Below, piece by piece: positions 44,201 to 52,739 of a DNA stretch of 64,000 bases (within the stretch, counting starts at the first letter, position 1; each line of letters begins with the position of its first letter). The position numbers and the translations under genes were made by a program. The DNA is taken from positions 18,298 to 82,297 of the forward strand of contig JAUIRK010000056.1 in the NCBI GenBank assembly GCA_030549495.1, read 5' to 3'. Source of the DNA: Nectonema munidae. Lineage: Eukaryota; Nematomorpha; Nectonematoida; Nectonematidae. A model generated the notes under the pieces. The model was not told the DNA's origin and ran no database searches. It worked only from the letters and a program-made list of their open reading frames with translations.

Positions 44201-45972
44201 TTGATAATTCGGGTAAAATGGTTATACTCGATAAACTTCTGACTAAGGTTAAAAAAGAAGGAAGCCGGGTTCTTATTTTTTCTCAAATGACGCGCATGCT
44301 CGACATTTTTGAAGATTATTGCATGTGGAAAGGAATCAATTATTGCAGATTAGATGGAAATACATCACACGAAGACAGATCTAGTCAAATTGCAGAATTT
44401 AATATGGAAAATAGCACCAAGTTTTTATTTATGCTTAGTACAAGAGCAGGAGGTTTGGGAATTAATTTAGCAACTGCTGATGTTGTTATCGTATATGATT
44501 CTGATTGGAACCCTCAAGTTGATTTGCAAGCTATTGATAGAGCTCATAGAATTGGTCAAACTAAGCAAGTTAGAGTTTTTAGGCTAGTCATGCAAAACAC
44601 GGTGGAGGAGAGAATAATTGAGAGAGCAGAAATGAAACTTAACTTGGACAGACTTATAATTCAACAAGGTCGTTTAACCGACTCTAAGTTAACACTGGGC
44701 AAGGATGAAGTGCTAGGAATGATCAGACATGGCGCTTCCCATATTTTTGCCTCTAAAACTGATTCTGAGTTAAATCCTAGTGAAATAGATATTGATGAAA
44801 TTTTGTCCGCTTCAGAGAAGAAGACCTTAGAGATTGATGAAAAAATAAAAAATTTACCTGAAAAGAATTTGAGAACATTAAGTTTTGACACCGCTGACGT
44901 TAATCACGGTAGTGTTTATGAGTTCGAAGGCGAAGATTATAGAAATAAACGTAAAATGGCCATTAGGAATTGGATAGAGCCTCCGAAAAGAGAACGTAAA
45001 GTAAATTATGCCATTGATGCGTATTACAGGGATGCTCTTCGAGCCGAGTCAGCAACTGTTAAGGCAATTAAAGCTCCAAGACCCCCTAAACAACCAAATG
45101 TTCAAGACTTTCAATTTTTCCCACCAAGAATTTTCGAATTGCTGGATAAGGAAATTTATTTTTATCGCAGAAACATAAATTACAAAGTTCCAAAAGAGTA
45201 CGGGCCTAATGCAGAAGAAGAGCAAGCTCGAATTGACATAGCTGAACCACTTAGTGAAGAAGAAATTCATGAAAAAGAAGATTTAAGCTATCAAGGCTTT
45301 TATTTGTGGTCCAAGCGAGATTTTACTCAATTCATCAAAGCAATCGAAAAATGGGGAAGAGAAGATATTGAAAATATTTCGAAAGAAGTAGAAAGTAATG
45401 CTTTTCAATAATATTTTTTCATTTACAATACCAAGATTTATATTTTAGGCAAAACTCCGGAAGAAGTTATGAATTATTCAACAGTGTTTTGGAAGCGATG
45501 TACAGAATTACAAGATTATGAAAAAATTATGATACAAATAGAAAAAGGCGAAGCTCGAATTCAGCGTAAAAAGTTCATTAAAAAGGCGCTTGATGAAAAA
45601 ATGGCGCGATACAAATCACCATTTCATCAATTAAGACTTTCCTATGGAACAAATAAAGGAAAGAATTACACAGAAGAAGAAGACAGATTTTTGATTTGTA
45701 TGATACATCATTTAGGCCTCGATAAAGAAAATGTTTATGATGAGTTACGAACTCACGTTCGTAATGCTCCTCAATTTCGTTTTGATTGGTTCTTGAAATC
45801 GAGAACGGCAACGGAACTTCAGCGAAGGTGTAACACTTTGATTACTCTCATTGAAAGAGAGAACCAAGAGTTGGAAGAACGAGAAAAGTATAGTAGTCGT
45901 GGTGCAAATAACAAAGCCAGGTCTACAAAGAAGAAAGTGTCAATTACTTCAACTAAGAATGAACAACAATGA
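35076..45972 (+). CDS. Iswi: ISWI chromatin-remodeling ATPase, five coding exons
   Basis: The joined exons 35076-35264, 38651-38829, 41815-42196, 43567-45394 and 45449-45972 total 3102 bases. They encode 1033 residues, compared with about 1027 in Drosophila ISWI and 1052 in human SMARCA5. The protein is a nuclear SNF2-family motor that slides and spaces nucleosomes, the catalytic subunit of ACF/CHRAC/NURF-type complexes. Order of domains: a variable acidic N-terminus, the [15 protein letters not shown] helix and basic AutoN-like region, an ATPase with Walker [10 protein letters not shown] (Lys194), DEAH (291-294) and [11 protein letters not shown], then the NegC region, HAND ([16 protein letters not shown]), SANT ([17 protein letters not shown]) and SLIDE ([15 protein letters not shown]). 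All junctions are GT-AG and the phases agree. The least certain piece is exon 1, placed from phase, donor and N-terminal position instead of homology. Intron 2 contains a whole Tigger. Confidence 0.93.
35653..35845. repeat. interspersed repeat with C-rich tract, copy 2
   Basis: The right half (35730-35835) matches 4088-4190. This copy also has a GC-rich left part, GTCGATAAGGGGGAGGGG, suggesting a longer original element. The family is unrecognised. No coding frame. Confidence 0.5.
36757..36935 (+). mobile_element. TTAA-type element end (CCCTATTAGTGCTGG)
   Basis: TTAA at 36757-36760 is followed by CCCTATTAGTGCTGGAGG, with GGGCGTAAAACGCCC as a short palindrome. The end resembles CCCTGTTAGTGACGG at 27159 (minus strand). 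The next 110 bp (AAATTGGCTGAATCATAT, CTTTTCCTAAAATCG, TGCATCTTT) match the loop of the foldback element at 48528-48600. The far end was not found. Confidence 0.65.
38414..38644 (+). CDS. unidentified coding exon inside ISWI intron 1, ends in a stop
   Basis: After an acceptor (TTTTTAG at 38407-38413) a frame runs 76 codons to TAA at 38642-38644. Its composition is unlike the background: GC near 45 percent, balanced amino acids, and phrases such as [32 protein letters not shown] and [14 protein letters not shown]. It is in the same frame as ISWI exon 2, which begins six bases later, but the stop separates them. It may be the last exon of another same-strand gene, an alternative terminal exon of the 35076 transcript, or a retained gene fragment. 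I do not recognise the family. Confidence 0.6.
   Translation, partial: VPCFNCWFQLHELFLSHEERGISGSPHDFDAHTNGISHHHLTVISNFIEIANKKVFKCDGWVIDDLTEAYFLYRVF
38651..38829 (+). CDS. Iswi: ISWI exon 2 (AutoN region)
   Basis: The acceptor is TCTAATTTAAG; the exon reads [26 protein letters not shown], then [15 protein letters not shown] and EVHR with a split Arg codon (AG|G). It matches human RFEYLLKQTELFAHF and KPGRPRIKKDEK. This basic segment corresponds to the autoinhibitory N-terminal region described for ISWI. The donor is GTATAT. Confidence 0.9.
39444..41658 (+). mobile_element. pogo-class Tigger DNA transposon, end to end
   Basis: The left end CAGTGGTACCTCGGTTTTTG and the right end, reverse-complemented, GAGTGGTACCTCGGTTTTTG form nearly perfect inverted repeats. 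TA lies on both sides (39442-39443, 41659-41660). The 2215-bp element carries a plus-strand transposase remnant in the same direction as ISWI. It is structurally complete but coding-dead, so it can no longer encode its own mobility. It looks relatively young because the ends are so well matched. Confidence 0.93.
39750..41125 (+). pseudogene. Tigger transposase, inactivated
   Basis: In order: a CENP-B-type helix-turn-helix ([17 protein letters not shown] and [14 protein letters not shown]), the second DNA-binding part with KEADAEVEK-like [27 protein letters not shown], the first catalytic Asp in [29 protein letters not shown] and [17 protein letters not shown], and the second Asp in LLDNASFYP. 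The third Asp block (MDQ) is not readable. A TAG at 39992-39994, a frameshift near 40090 and another in the 40325-40480 region disrupt it, as does the loss of frame after 40690. Cut-and-paste DDD transposase by family. Confidence 0.9.
41815..42196 (+). CDS. Iswi: ISWI exon 3 (ATPase lobe 1, Walker A)
   Basis: Starts after TTAATTAG and encodes [32 protein letters not shown], the Walker [13 protein letters not shown] and APKSTLENW. It ends at AGG|GTATTT in phase 0 after GDKEAR. Nearly every residue has a counterpart in SMARCA5. No damage seen. Confidence 0.96.
42905..42985. mobile_element. hAT-like element end remnant
   Basis: GAGGGGTGTCAAACGGCTCT followed by CGGACCGCATTTCGC and GTGCGGCCCGC resembles the ends of widespread hAT MITEs, which read CAGGGGTGTCAAAC with GCGGCCCGC just inside. 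It is a GC-rich patch in AT-rich DNA. Only one end was seen. Confidence 0.55.
43030..43372. mobile_element. MITE with ACCTCGTTTA inverted ends
   Basis: Left end CTCATACCTCGTTTATCCGA; right end, reverse-complemented, TGAGACCTCGTTTAACTGA. The right-hand part (GTTGTCGGGTAATCGAG) also occurs in altered form at 36465-36510, GTTGTCGAATAATC before GATAAATGAGGTCTG. The ends recall the pogo-type MITE at 4211. No coding content. Confidence 0.55.
43567..45394 (+). CDS. Iswi: ISWI exon 4 (ATPase lobes, NegC, HAND, start of SANT)
   Basis: The acceptor is TATTTTAG. The exon opens [16 protein letters not shown], continuing GDKEAR from exon 3 exactly as in relatives. It has [49 protein letters not shown], the helicase C motifs [29 protein letters not shown] and AHRIGQ, the NegC-type segment, HAND with [16 protein letters not shown], and the SANT start. 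It ends after one base of a Ser codon at A|GTAATG. The 609 codons contain no stop. Confidence 0.97.
45395..45448 (+). other. 54-bp ISWI intron
   Basis: GTAATG to TATTTTAG, only 54 bp. Reading through it meets a stop at 45409-45411; splicing restores [17 protein letters not shown], which aligns with VEGKTPEEVIEY in relatives. This is near the lower size limit for animal introns and contrasts with the kilobase introns upstream. Confidence 0.93.
45449..45972 (+). CDS. Iswi: ISWI exon 5 (end of SANT, SLIDE, C-terminus)
   Basis: Encodes [17 protein letters not shown], the spacer helix [17 protein letters not shown] with [20 protein letters not shown] and [19 protein letters not shown], and [18 protein letters not shown]. 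The tail [21 protein letters not shown] is short and basic. The stop is TGA at 45970-45972. Complete and undamaged. Confidence 0.96.
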
Positions 45973-46047
45973 AGAGAAATCTTTTTGCTGCATGTGTAAA
46001 TATAATTAAATCTCTGCTAACAATAATAGGGAGTTGATTTATATTGT

Positions 46048-46053
46048 AATAAA
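46048..46053 (+). terminator. polyadenylation signal of ISWI
   Basis: AATAAA lies 75 bp after the TGA. It is followed by T-rich sequence, as expected for a cleavage region. Confidence 0.65.
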
Positions 46054-46059
46054 GTATTT

Positions 46060-47555
46060 TATTCATAACCCTTCGTTTATTTATCTAACTTTCCATGTTC
46101 TTTTATTTTTACTTTCTATCAAATATCGAGATTTCTATTCATTGCTAGCGAATCAAGATAAAAAATTAACAAACAATCAATTTTCGCAAATTAACATCTT
46201 TTAAAATATATAATTAAAAAATTGTGACATTAAGTTACACCTTTTTTTATATAAGCAACTCCATTTTCTGGATGAGGCCTCGTGTTTCTAAGGTTGATAA
46301 AGGTTGCAATTTTATCTAGTGCCGCTATGAACCCTTTCTTTTCTCTTACAACGGATAATGTTGACTCTACTATCTTCAAAAGAGCTAGGATTAGGGAATG
46401 CCTAGTAGTTTATCTTTTTCTACTTAAGTAATAATCTAATGGTAACGATCAACTTCTATTCTGCTTTCAAATGATTCTACAAAATACCAAAGTACCCTTC
46501 TAAAACTCAGACTCGTTCTTGTAGCAGAAATTTCTATTTTTTGATACGTAAATTCTACTACGTTTATTCATACACAAAAATACAACGAGAATGAAGGACT
46601 GGAACACACCTGAATCTAGGAAGAGAATAGCTTGTATCATGCAATGAATGCTTGTGTCATTTTTTACAAAATCGCTATTAAGTGCACGTTTTAGCCTGAG
46701 CCAAAAATAATTAAAAGGATAACGATTCCTTTTTCATTTACAAGTGTAGTCAGCCATTCTAGAGTGTAATAAATTTTAGTCTAAAATAATTGGAGGTTTT
46801 GATTATTAAATGATTTTTACACGTCTAAAATACTTTATTGAATTATCATTTAATTTATATAATGCCAGAATTGATTAATGAAGAAACCTGTGGACAAATG
46901 AAAATTTCGTATAATTAAGACAAATATGATTTTGATTTTTCGCATTTAAAAGTGCTTGATGATGAAGTAATTTTTTAAATTATTGGACTTTAATTATCAC
47001 ACATCTACACTCGTAGGCATTATACTTATTTCAGGTTTAGCATTATGAATCAAAGCTATGCCATTGATAAAAGCTACATCCAGAATTGCCGTCTTTAGGC
47101 TTTGGTCTTTTTACCGAATTTTTGATAAAGAATAATTTTAAGTTTCATTTCCCAGTAAATTTAAAAAACTATCTCTAAAAACCTCCTTTCAAATCTCATT
47201 TACAATTTTTGCTATTTTCGAGAAATGAAAAAATTCTATAATTTGTTGGAACTGAAAATGCCACGCCTCGATTATTATTTAATTATCTCAAAATTTAGAA
47301 AATGTTAAAGAAATGATTTCATTGAAAAAATAGATTGTGAAATGAAGTCAATATTATTCGAATTTTAAAAAAAGTTTGGAATATAATGTGTGTGATGATT
47401 ATATATAATTAGGTTGTGCTACTTATGAAAATCGAAAAAATTTTTGATCAATAACGCAAGAATGTTTCCCACTTCATCGTCTATTTCATAAAAATAAGGA
47501 TTTTTGATTAAAAAAAGTTTGTTTTCCTTATATAATATTGATGAACACAAGTTTA
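46060..47555. other. gene-free AT-rich stretch after ISWI
   Basis: No open frame of note. The segment 46255-46560 is slightly GC-richer but has no recognisable gene or repeat partner. Confidence 0.45.
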
Positions 47556-49639
47556 TCCTATTGTAATGGACTATTTTTTATTTCTTTAGTAACTATGCTT
47601 TTTGTTCTTCCCCTCCTTTTTTCCTAAACTATTGAATATTTTTACAAAATATCGCCTCAACCCACTAAATTATTGATTGTGAATGTGATGGTGTCATTTA
47701 TTTTTCATGAAAATAAATCAGACCTGTCAATTAATGGCAAATATATAATAAGCTTCAAAATATATTAAAATTTCATATTTTTTAGCTTAATATTACACCA
47801 AACTTTTACCAATTAATTAACCCAAAATATTCAACCTGTCTGTAAATTAGCTTTCAGACGTGGCCTAAGCTAAACACTATTTCTCATTATTTTAAAATAA
47901 ACTTATCCATACACAGCAAATCGAACGTGCTCAATTTGATTCCCAAAATATTTTTGTCACTTTAGATTTAAATTGCGGTTACTGTTTTACATTTCTGTTT
48001 AATTTTTGGTCAGATATTTTTTTATCATTTTTGAACAAGTTTCATCACATTTTGCAAATCAACGTTTCTCTATTTTATCACGGCGGTATTTTTGTTAAAG
48101 TATACACCGGTAATGAATTACTACCTTTCATTATGGTTAAATAGTTATATATTAAGTTAATTCGACAATAAACTGACTTATATATTTAAGCTAAATCGTC
48201 TTGATATAATAGTGCTTTTATCTATCTCATAAATAGGGATCGGACCAAATTTGTACTCAAAGCAACCTTAGATCATGTTCGCTAAAAGCTCATAAAATTA
48301 AAATTTATAAGTTTTTATTTCTCTTGAAATTTTTCAATAATAACCCTATAGGCCATAATATAAATACTTCCCCTAATTGATTGTTTCCCCAAAATTTTCA
48401 GAACGCCTGTTCGTTATTCTAATACTATTCAGAGCCAGGCATTCTTTAAATTTTTGAGGAAGGCAAATTTAAAGGATTTGTGTTTAATATTAATCTATAT
48501 TTTTTATATAAAAATTTATATTGTACAAAATTGGCTGAATCATATGCTTTGAAACTTTGTACCTTTTCCTAAAATCGGTAGTTGCATCTTTGATTCTATT
48601 TTTAAAATAGCTGAATGACCATCTCATGTCAAAATCAAATTTACATTTTTTCAATAAGATTTTTATATTAAAATGTCTATAACTTATAACTTAGTGTTTA
48701 CATTAGATGCACACTTGAAAAATTATATGTTGAAACACATAACATTTATACATTAGTAAAAATTTTGGTTGAGGATAAATTTACTTATCAAAACATTGAT
48801 ACAAATTTTTATACCAAATCGACCATGCTGATTTCATTTCTGAATCTTTTTTTTGCAATTAGGGTGTAAAAATTTCTGAAAGTGTGAATCAAATTTACCG
48901 TTTACGCTCGAAAATTGTATCCAAACATATTATTCAATTTTTAAATAAAATATATTTTTTATACAAAATTTTTCATTCTGATTTAATTTCCCTAATAAGT
49001 TTATTCAATTAGGATGTCAAAATATCTAAAAGTTTCAATTTAAAATCTCAATGCATCTCAGGTCTTAGTTTTCTCAATTAGTATGCATAATGTGAAGTAG
49101 TTTGACATCCCTATTTATTATATGGATAAAATCATTAGTACATTAAGAAATAAAATTAACAAAAATACCTTCATGAAGAAATAGAGAAAGGCCAATCTAC
49201 TAAATGAGACGAAAATTATTCCAAAATGATAAAAAAATATCTCACCGCAAATTAAACAAAGTTAAACACTAACCGCAAATTAAATCTAGAGTGACAAAAG
49301 TATTTTTAGAATCAAATTAAACATGTTCGAATTTCTATGTAAGATAAGTTTATTTTAAAATAGGTTTCGTGCTAAATCATTTGTGAAAGCTAATTTACTG
49401 ACAAGTGAAATATTTTGTGTGAGTTAATTACCATAATTTAGTTTATTATTTAAATTAGGACGATGTTAAGCCAAAAATATGTGGAATTAAAATATATTTT
49501 GAAGTTTATATATTTGGCATTAATTTATAGTTTTAATTGATTTTTTATCAGGTTTGATTGATTTTCATGAAAAATAAACAAGACCAATAGATTTGCAACA
49601 AGTCACTGAGGAAATAAAAATAGCCCGTCACAAATACGG
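47556..49639. mobile_element. 2.1-kb foldback-type nonautonomous element
   Basis: The left arm (about 47556-48240) and right arm (about 49100-49639) are imperfect inverted copies of each other. Examples are GTGACAAAA-TATTTT, GATAAGTTTATTTTAAAATA, AAAGCTAATTTAC and AAATATATTTTGAAG, all seen in the right arm and, reverse-complemented, in the left. The loop is about 860 bp. The outer ends TCCTATTGTAATGGAC and, reverse-complemented, CCGTATTTGTGACGGGC resemble CCCTGTTAGTGACGGCC at 27159. The flanks TTTA and TTAG look like decayed TTAA. There is no coding frame. Mobilisation by a piggyBac-type transposase is inferred from the ends. Confidence 0.75.
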
Positions 49640-49659
49640 TTAGCTATAATAAAAGTTAA

Positions 49660-49735
49660 TCTTTTTTTTAGTTATCGGTTTCGCATCCAAGAGAAGAATA
49701 CTCCCTTACTACTAGGCCATCTGGCAAACAACTTG
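49660..49735 (-). repeat. possible tRNA-like or SINE relic
   Basis: The minus strand reads AGATGGCCTAGTAGTAAGGG (A-box-like) and then GATGCGAAACC (8 of 11 match to a B box). The spacing fits a tRNA gene or SINE head, but I could not draw a clean cloverleaf. The call is weak. Confidence 0.25.
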
Positions 49736-49739
49736 TTAA

Positions 49740-50639
49740 CGAATCAACAAGCACTATGCAATCAAACATTTAGAGGCGAATTAAAGAAAAGATAGAAAGT
49801 GTTCTTTGTTACAATGTGGTCGCATATGAAAGTCGAATAAGTTCAATTAATATTCATTGATAAAAATTAAAACTGGTAGGTATAGACATGAAGATTTTAT
49901 TTTTAAATTATGTTTTAATGTACATAAAGATCTGGTTAAAGAGGGCTAAGCGACAATGTCTTTTAAAAAGTTTGAAAATTTTATAGTTTATAAACGAAAA
50001 TCAATTTATTATTTTACATACTTATATTATCAGTGAGGCAGAGCTTTTAGAAGAAAATTTATTGAAAAAAGACAATAGTGCACATCACAACACATATGTA
50101 AATTCAAGGGAATTGATGAGTTCGCAAAAAAATACTAATAAAATATTATAAAGATCCAAAGGCCAGAAGGCCCCGAGTAGGATACTTTATGCTGAAAAAA
50201 TATATTATATAATATTAATAGACTATTATGTGATATTTATTGTAAAGTTCTTTTGCTCACTTGATATTTTTATAAATTATAAAAACATACGAATTTCATC
50301 TAACATAAAACTAACTCTTAAGTTTTGAATTTTATATAAAAAATTTTGCTTTTTTTAATTTATTTATTTTGATTTTTTTTCGCTCCAATTTGCGGCATAT
50401 AAATTTGTAGTATAGCTTATCCCAACCCGAAGAATATTTGGTTGAGCACTCGTAGCGAGAATACAAGATGAGATGGAACTTGTAATGTTTTTTCTCCATG
50501 TCCAATTACTCCATTGCTTGATTGAAAATCCACCCCATTCTATTATGTATCTTCTTGTCTTGAAAACATTCCAAAGTCGATTTTAATCCTCCAAAATTTG
50601 TTTTAATAACATTGTTTATAGAAAAGAGTTTTTAACCAA
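49740..50639. other. gene-free AT-rich stretch
   Basis: No gene or clear repeat is seen. A GC-richer phrase, CCCAACCCGAAGAATATTTG, near 50422 has no partner in the window. Confidence 0.45.
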
Positions 50640-50644
50640 TTTTG

Positions 50645-50947
50645 TTTGCAAAATGGATTGCGCGGGGCTCAAAATGGATTGCGCGGGGCTCAAAATGGAT
50701 TGCGCGGGGCTCAAAATGGATTGCGCGGGGCCCAGTGTGTGTAGGAAAAAAGATTAAAAGTGAGAAATAAGATTTTGAAAAAAAGAAAAGGGATTTGTTT
50801 TAATTACTTTTTCATTAACACAAAATGACGATCAAAGTAACTTTACTTTGCGAACCTTGCATTTAGCTAAATCATACAATAAAAATGAGAAGCGCAGGGC
50901 CCACTGCTACCCGCATAGGGTGCAATGGCTTAATGCCGGCCCTGGCT
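50645..50947. mobile_element. CAGGGCCGG-type hAT-like MITE, left part replaced by a minisatellite
   Basis: From 50730 to 50947 the sequence is collinear with the complete copy at 51551-51827 (CCCAGTGTG, CACAAAATGACGATCAAAG, GCGAACCTTGCATTTAGC) and ends TGCCGGCCCTG. The usual left end CAGGGCCGG is missing. Instead, CAAAATGGATTGCGCGGGGC is repeated four times. Confidence 0.8.
50650..50733. repeat. 21-bp minisatellite, 4 units
   Basis: CAAAATGGATTGCGCGGGGC plus T is repeated with an exact 21-bp period, four units with the last running into CCAGTG. The unit is a single-copy segment of the MITE at 51587-51605 (AAAATGGATTGCACGGGGC). It therefore arose by local amplification inside the element. Confidence 0.92.
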
Positions 50948-50949
50948 AT

Positions 50950-51550
50950 CACACTGAACATTCTATTTTATATTTTAGATTAAAAGTGAGCAAAATTATT
51001 ATAGAAATATTGCTTGATTGATTGTTATATAACTTACAATTATTTCACAAGGGACCCAAAAAATGGACCAAATTGTGTGTAGAATGTAATAGAGGCGGTG
51101 CCGGTTGCAAAAAATTTGAAATAAAACATTTTTTCTCAGTGGGGTGGAGGGCAAAAATTGATCAACCCGCCCTCTCTGGACAAGGTGCAGCCTTATCCAT
51201 TTTTTTCCTCCACTTTTTTCTTTGTTTTTTAGAAATGTTAAAAAAGTAACTCTTTCAATTGCTTTCCTCACCAATAAAATCAATAGAATATTAATGATTT
51301 GTTAAGCACGTGTTTTGAGCGCATTTGTGTAGGTTTCGTAGATGAAACACGGCTTTCGCACCAACTGTTCAGTTTAATTGTGTCCTCCTTGCCTAGTCGC
51401 CTAAACACTGTGTAATATTTTTGCTGGTTTATTAAATTCTTAGGTTATATTTAAAAAAAGATTTTGAATTACATTTATCGGGGCAAATTTGGTGAAAATT
51501 ATCTTAGATCTCTTTTTAGCCTTTTCTTTTTTCTTTATTTTCGCTTTCAC
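50950..51550. other. stretch between two MITE copies
   Basis: No supported gene. The open frames at 50999-51283 (minus) and 51022-51249 (plus) overlap each other and lie over a GC-richer patch (51090-51200) that looks like another repeat. Neither resembles a known family. Confidence 0.4.
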
Positions 51551-51827
51551 CAGGGCCGGACTTATTGTTCGCGGGGCCCTATGCAAAATGGATTGCACGG
51601 GGCCCAGTGTGGGTAGGAAAAAGGATTAAAAGTGAGAAATAAGATTTGAAAAAAAGGAAAGGGATTTGTTTTATTACTTTTTCATTAACACAAAATGACG
51701 ATCAAAGTAACTTTACTTTGCGAACCTTGCATTTAGCGAAATCATACAATATATCATCAAAATGAAAAATGAGAAGCGCGGTGCCCACTGCGGACGCATA
51801 GGTTGAAGTCGCCTTAGGCCGGCCCTG
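51551..51827. mobile_element. hAT-like MITE, complete (CAGGGCCGG ends)
   Basis: A 277-bp element with left end CAGGGCCGGACTTATTG and right end, reverse-complemented, CAGGGCCGGCCTAAGGCG. The first nine bases are perfect inverted repeats. Flanks GCTTTCAC and GTAACTTG do not match, so the target duplication is lost. The copy at 50645-50947 lies 0.6 kb away in the same orientation. Nonautonomous and non-coding. Confidence 0.82.
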
Positions 51828-52152
51828 GTAACTTGTTGATCTAAAACAGATCCTAAAGCTAGCGTAGAGCTTTCTATTAAGATTGAGTCAATTTTATGTA
51901 ACTGGATGATGTCACAATAAAGTAAAGAATAAAATAAGAAAGGTAGATAGATGAAATATGATATATAAACATAAAAATAACTTCTACTTGCAGTATTTCT
52001 CTGGTAATTATTTTCTTAATTTATTTAATAAACCAACTTAATTCACTCAAAAGATTTCATTCTACAGTAATTTATGTAACTCGATAGGACCTCCATTTTT
52101 TGGCTACAAATTCGTTATCGGCTCGTAGTCTCTACGTCATATTATAATTTTG

Positions 52153-52540
52153 CTATTCATTCCATGATGATCCTTTCTTGGTAGCTCTTTTTCATTTGAA
52201 ATTTATATTCTTCAATATGTGTTCGAAAAATTTTTTATAAGGATAAAATTACTTTTTTCCTTTCAAAGCATTCTTATTAAAGAAATCTTCTTGATGATAT
52301 TAGACTTTTTTTTATCAGTATCGTGTATTTTATTATCAGGCCTGAATATTTGTCAACCAATCTCATTTGAAAGGTTTTTTTCTGATTAATCATTCGTGAT
52401 GTTCATTGTTCAATTACAAAAAGTTGTCCACGTTCTTGATATAAAAAACTATCTCTTTGACGCAAAAGGAAAAATATGGACAAATTCAATTTAAATTAAA
52501 AATATCTTGATAGTGACTAAATTCTCACATATTGGCATGT
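52153..52540. repeat. unclassified 390-bp interspersed repeat, copy 2
   Basis: Same orientation as 22045-22435 and collinear across its length, for instance TCATTC-ATGATGATCC at the start and TGACTAAATTCTCACATATT at the end. A 14-bp block near 52285 differs in length between copies. Ends are not yet defined and no protein is encoded. Confidence 0.85.
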
Positions 52541-52739
52541 TGTTTTTCGATGATAAGTAGGTCAATTTTTATAGATCTAAAATTGATTCTGTCATATCCA
52601 CAAGCCGAATTTAAACGCAAGTTTTTAAAACAAAAAAGAAGCTCTAAGAGAAACATTTTTAAAATTTAAATTTTTATTAAAAGTTGAATAAAGCATTTAG
52701 AAGTGGAAAGAAAAAAGTGGTCAAGAATTTGAAATGCAT

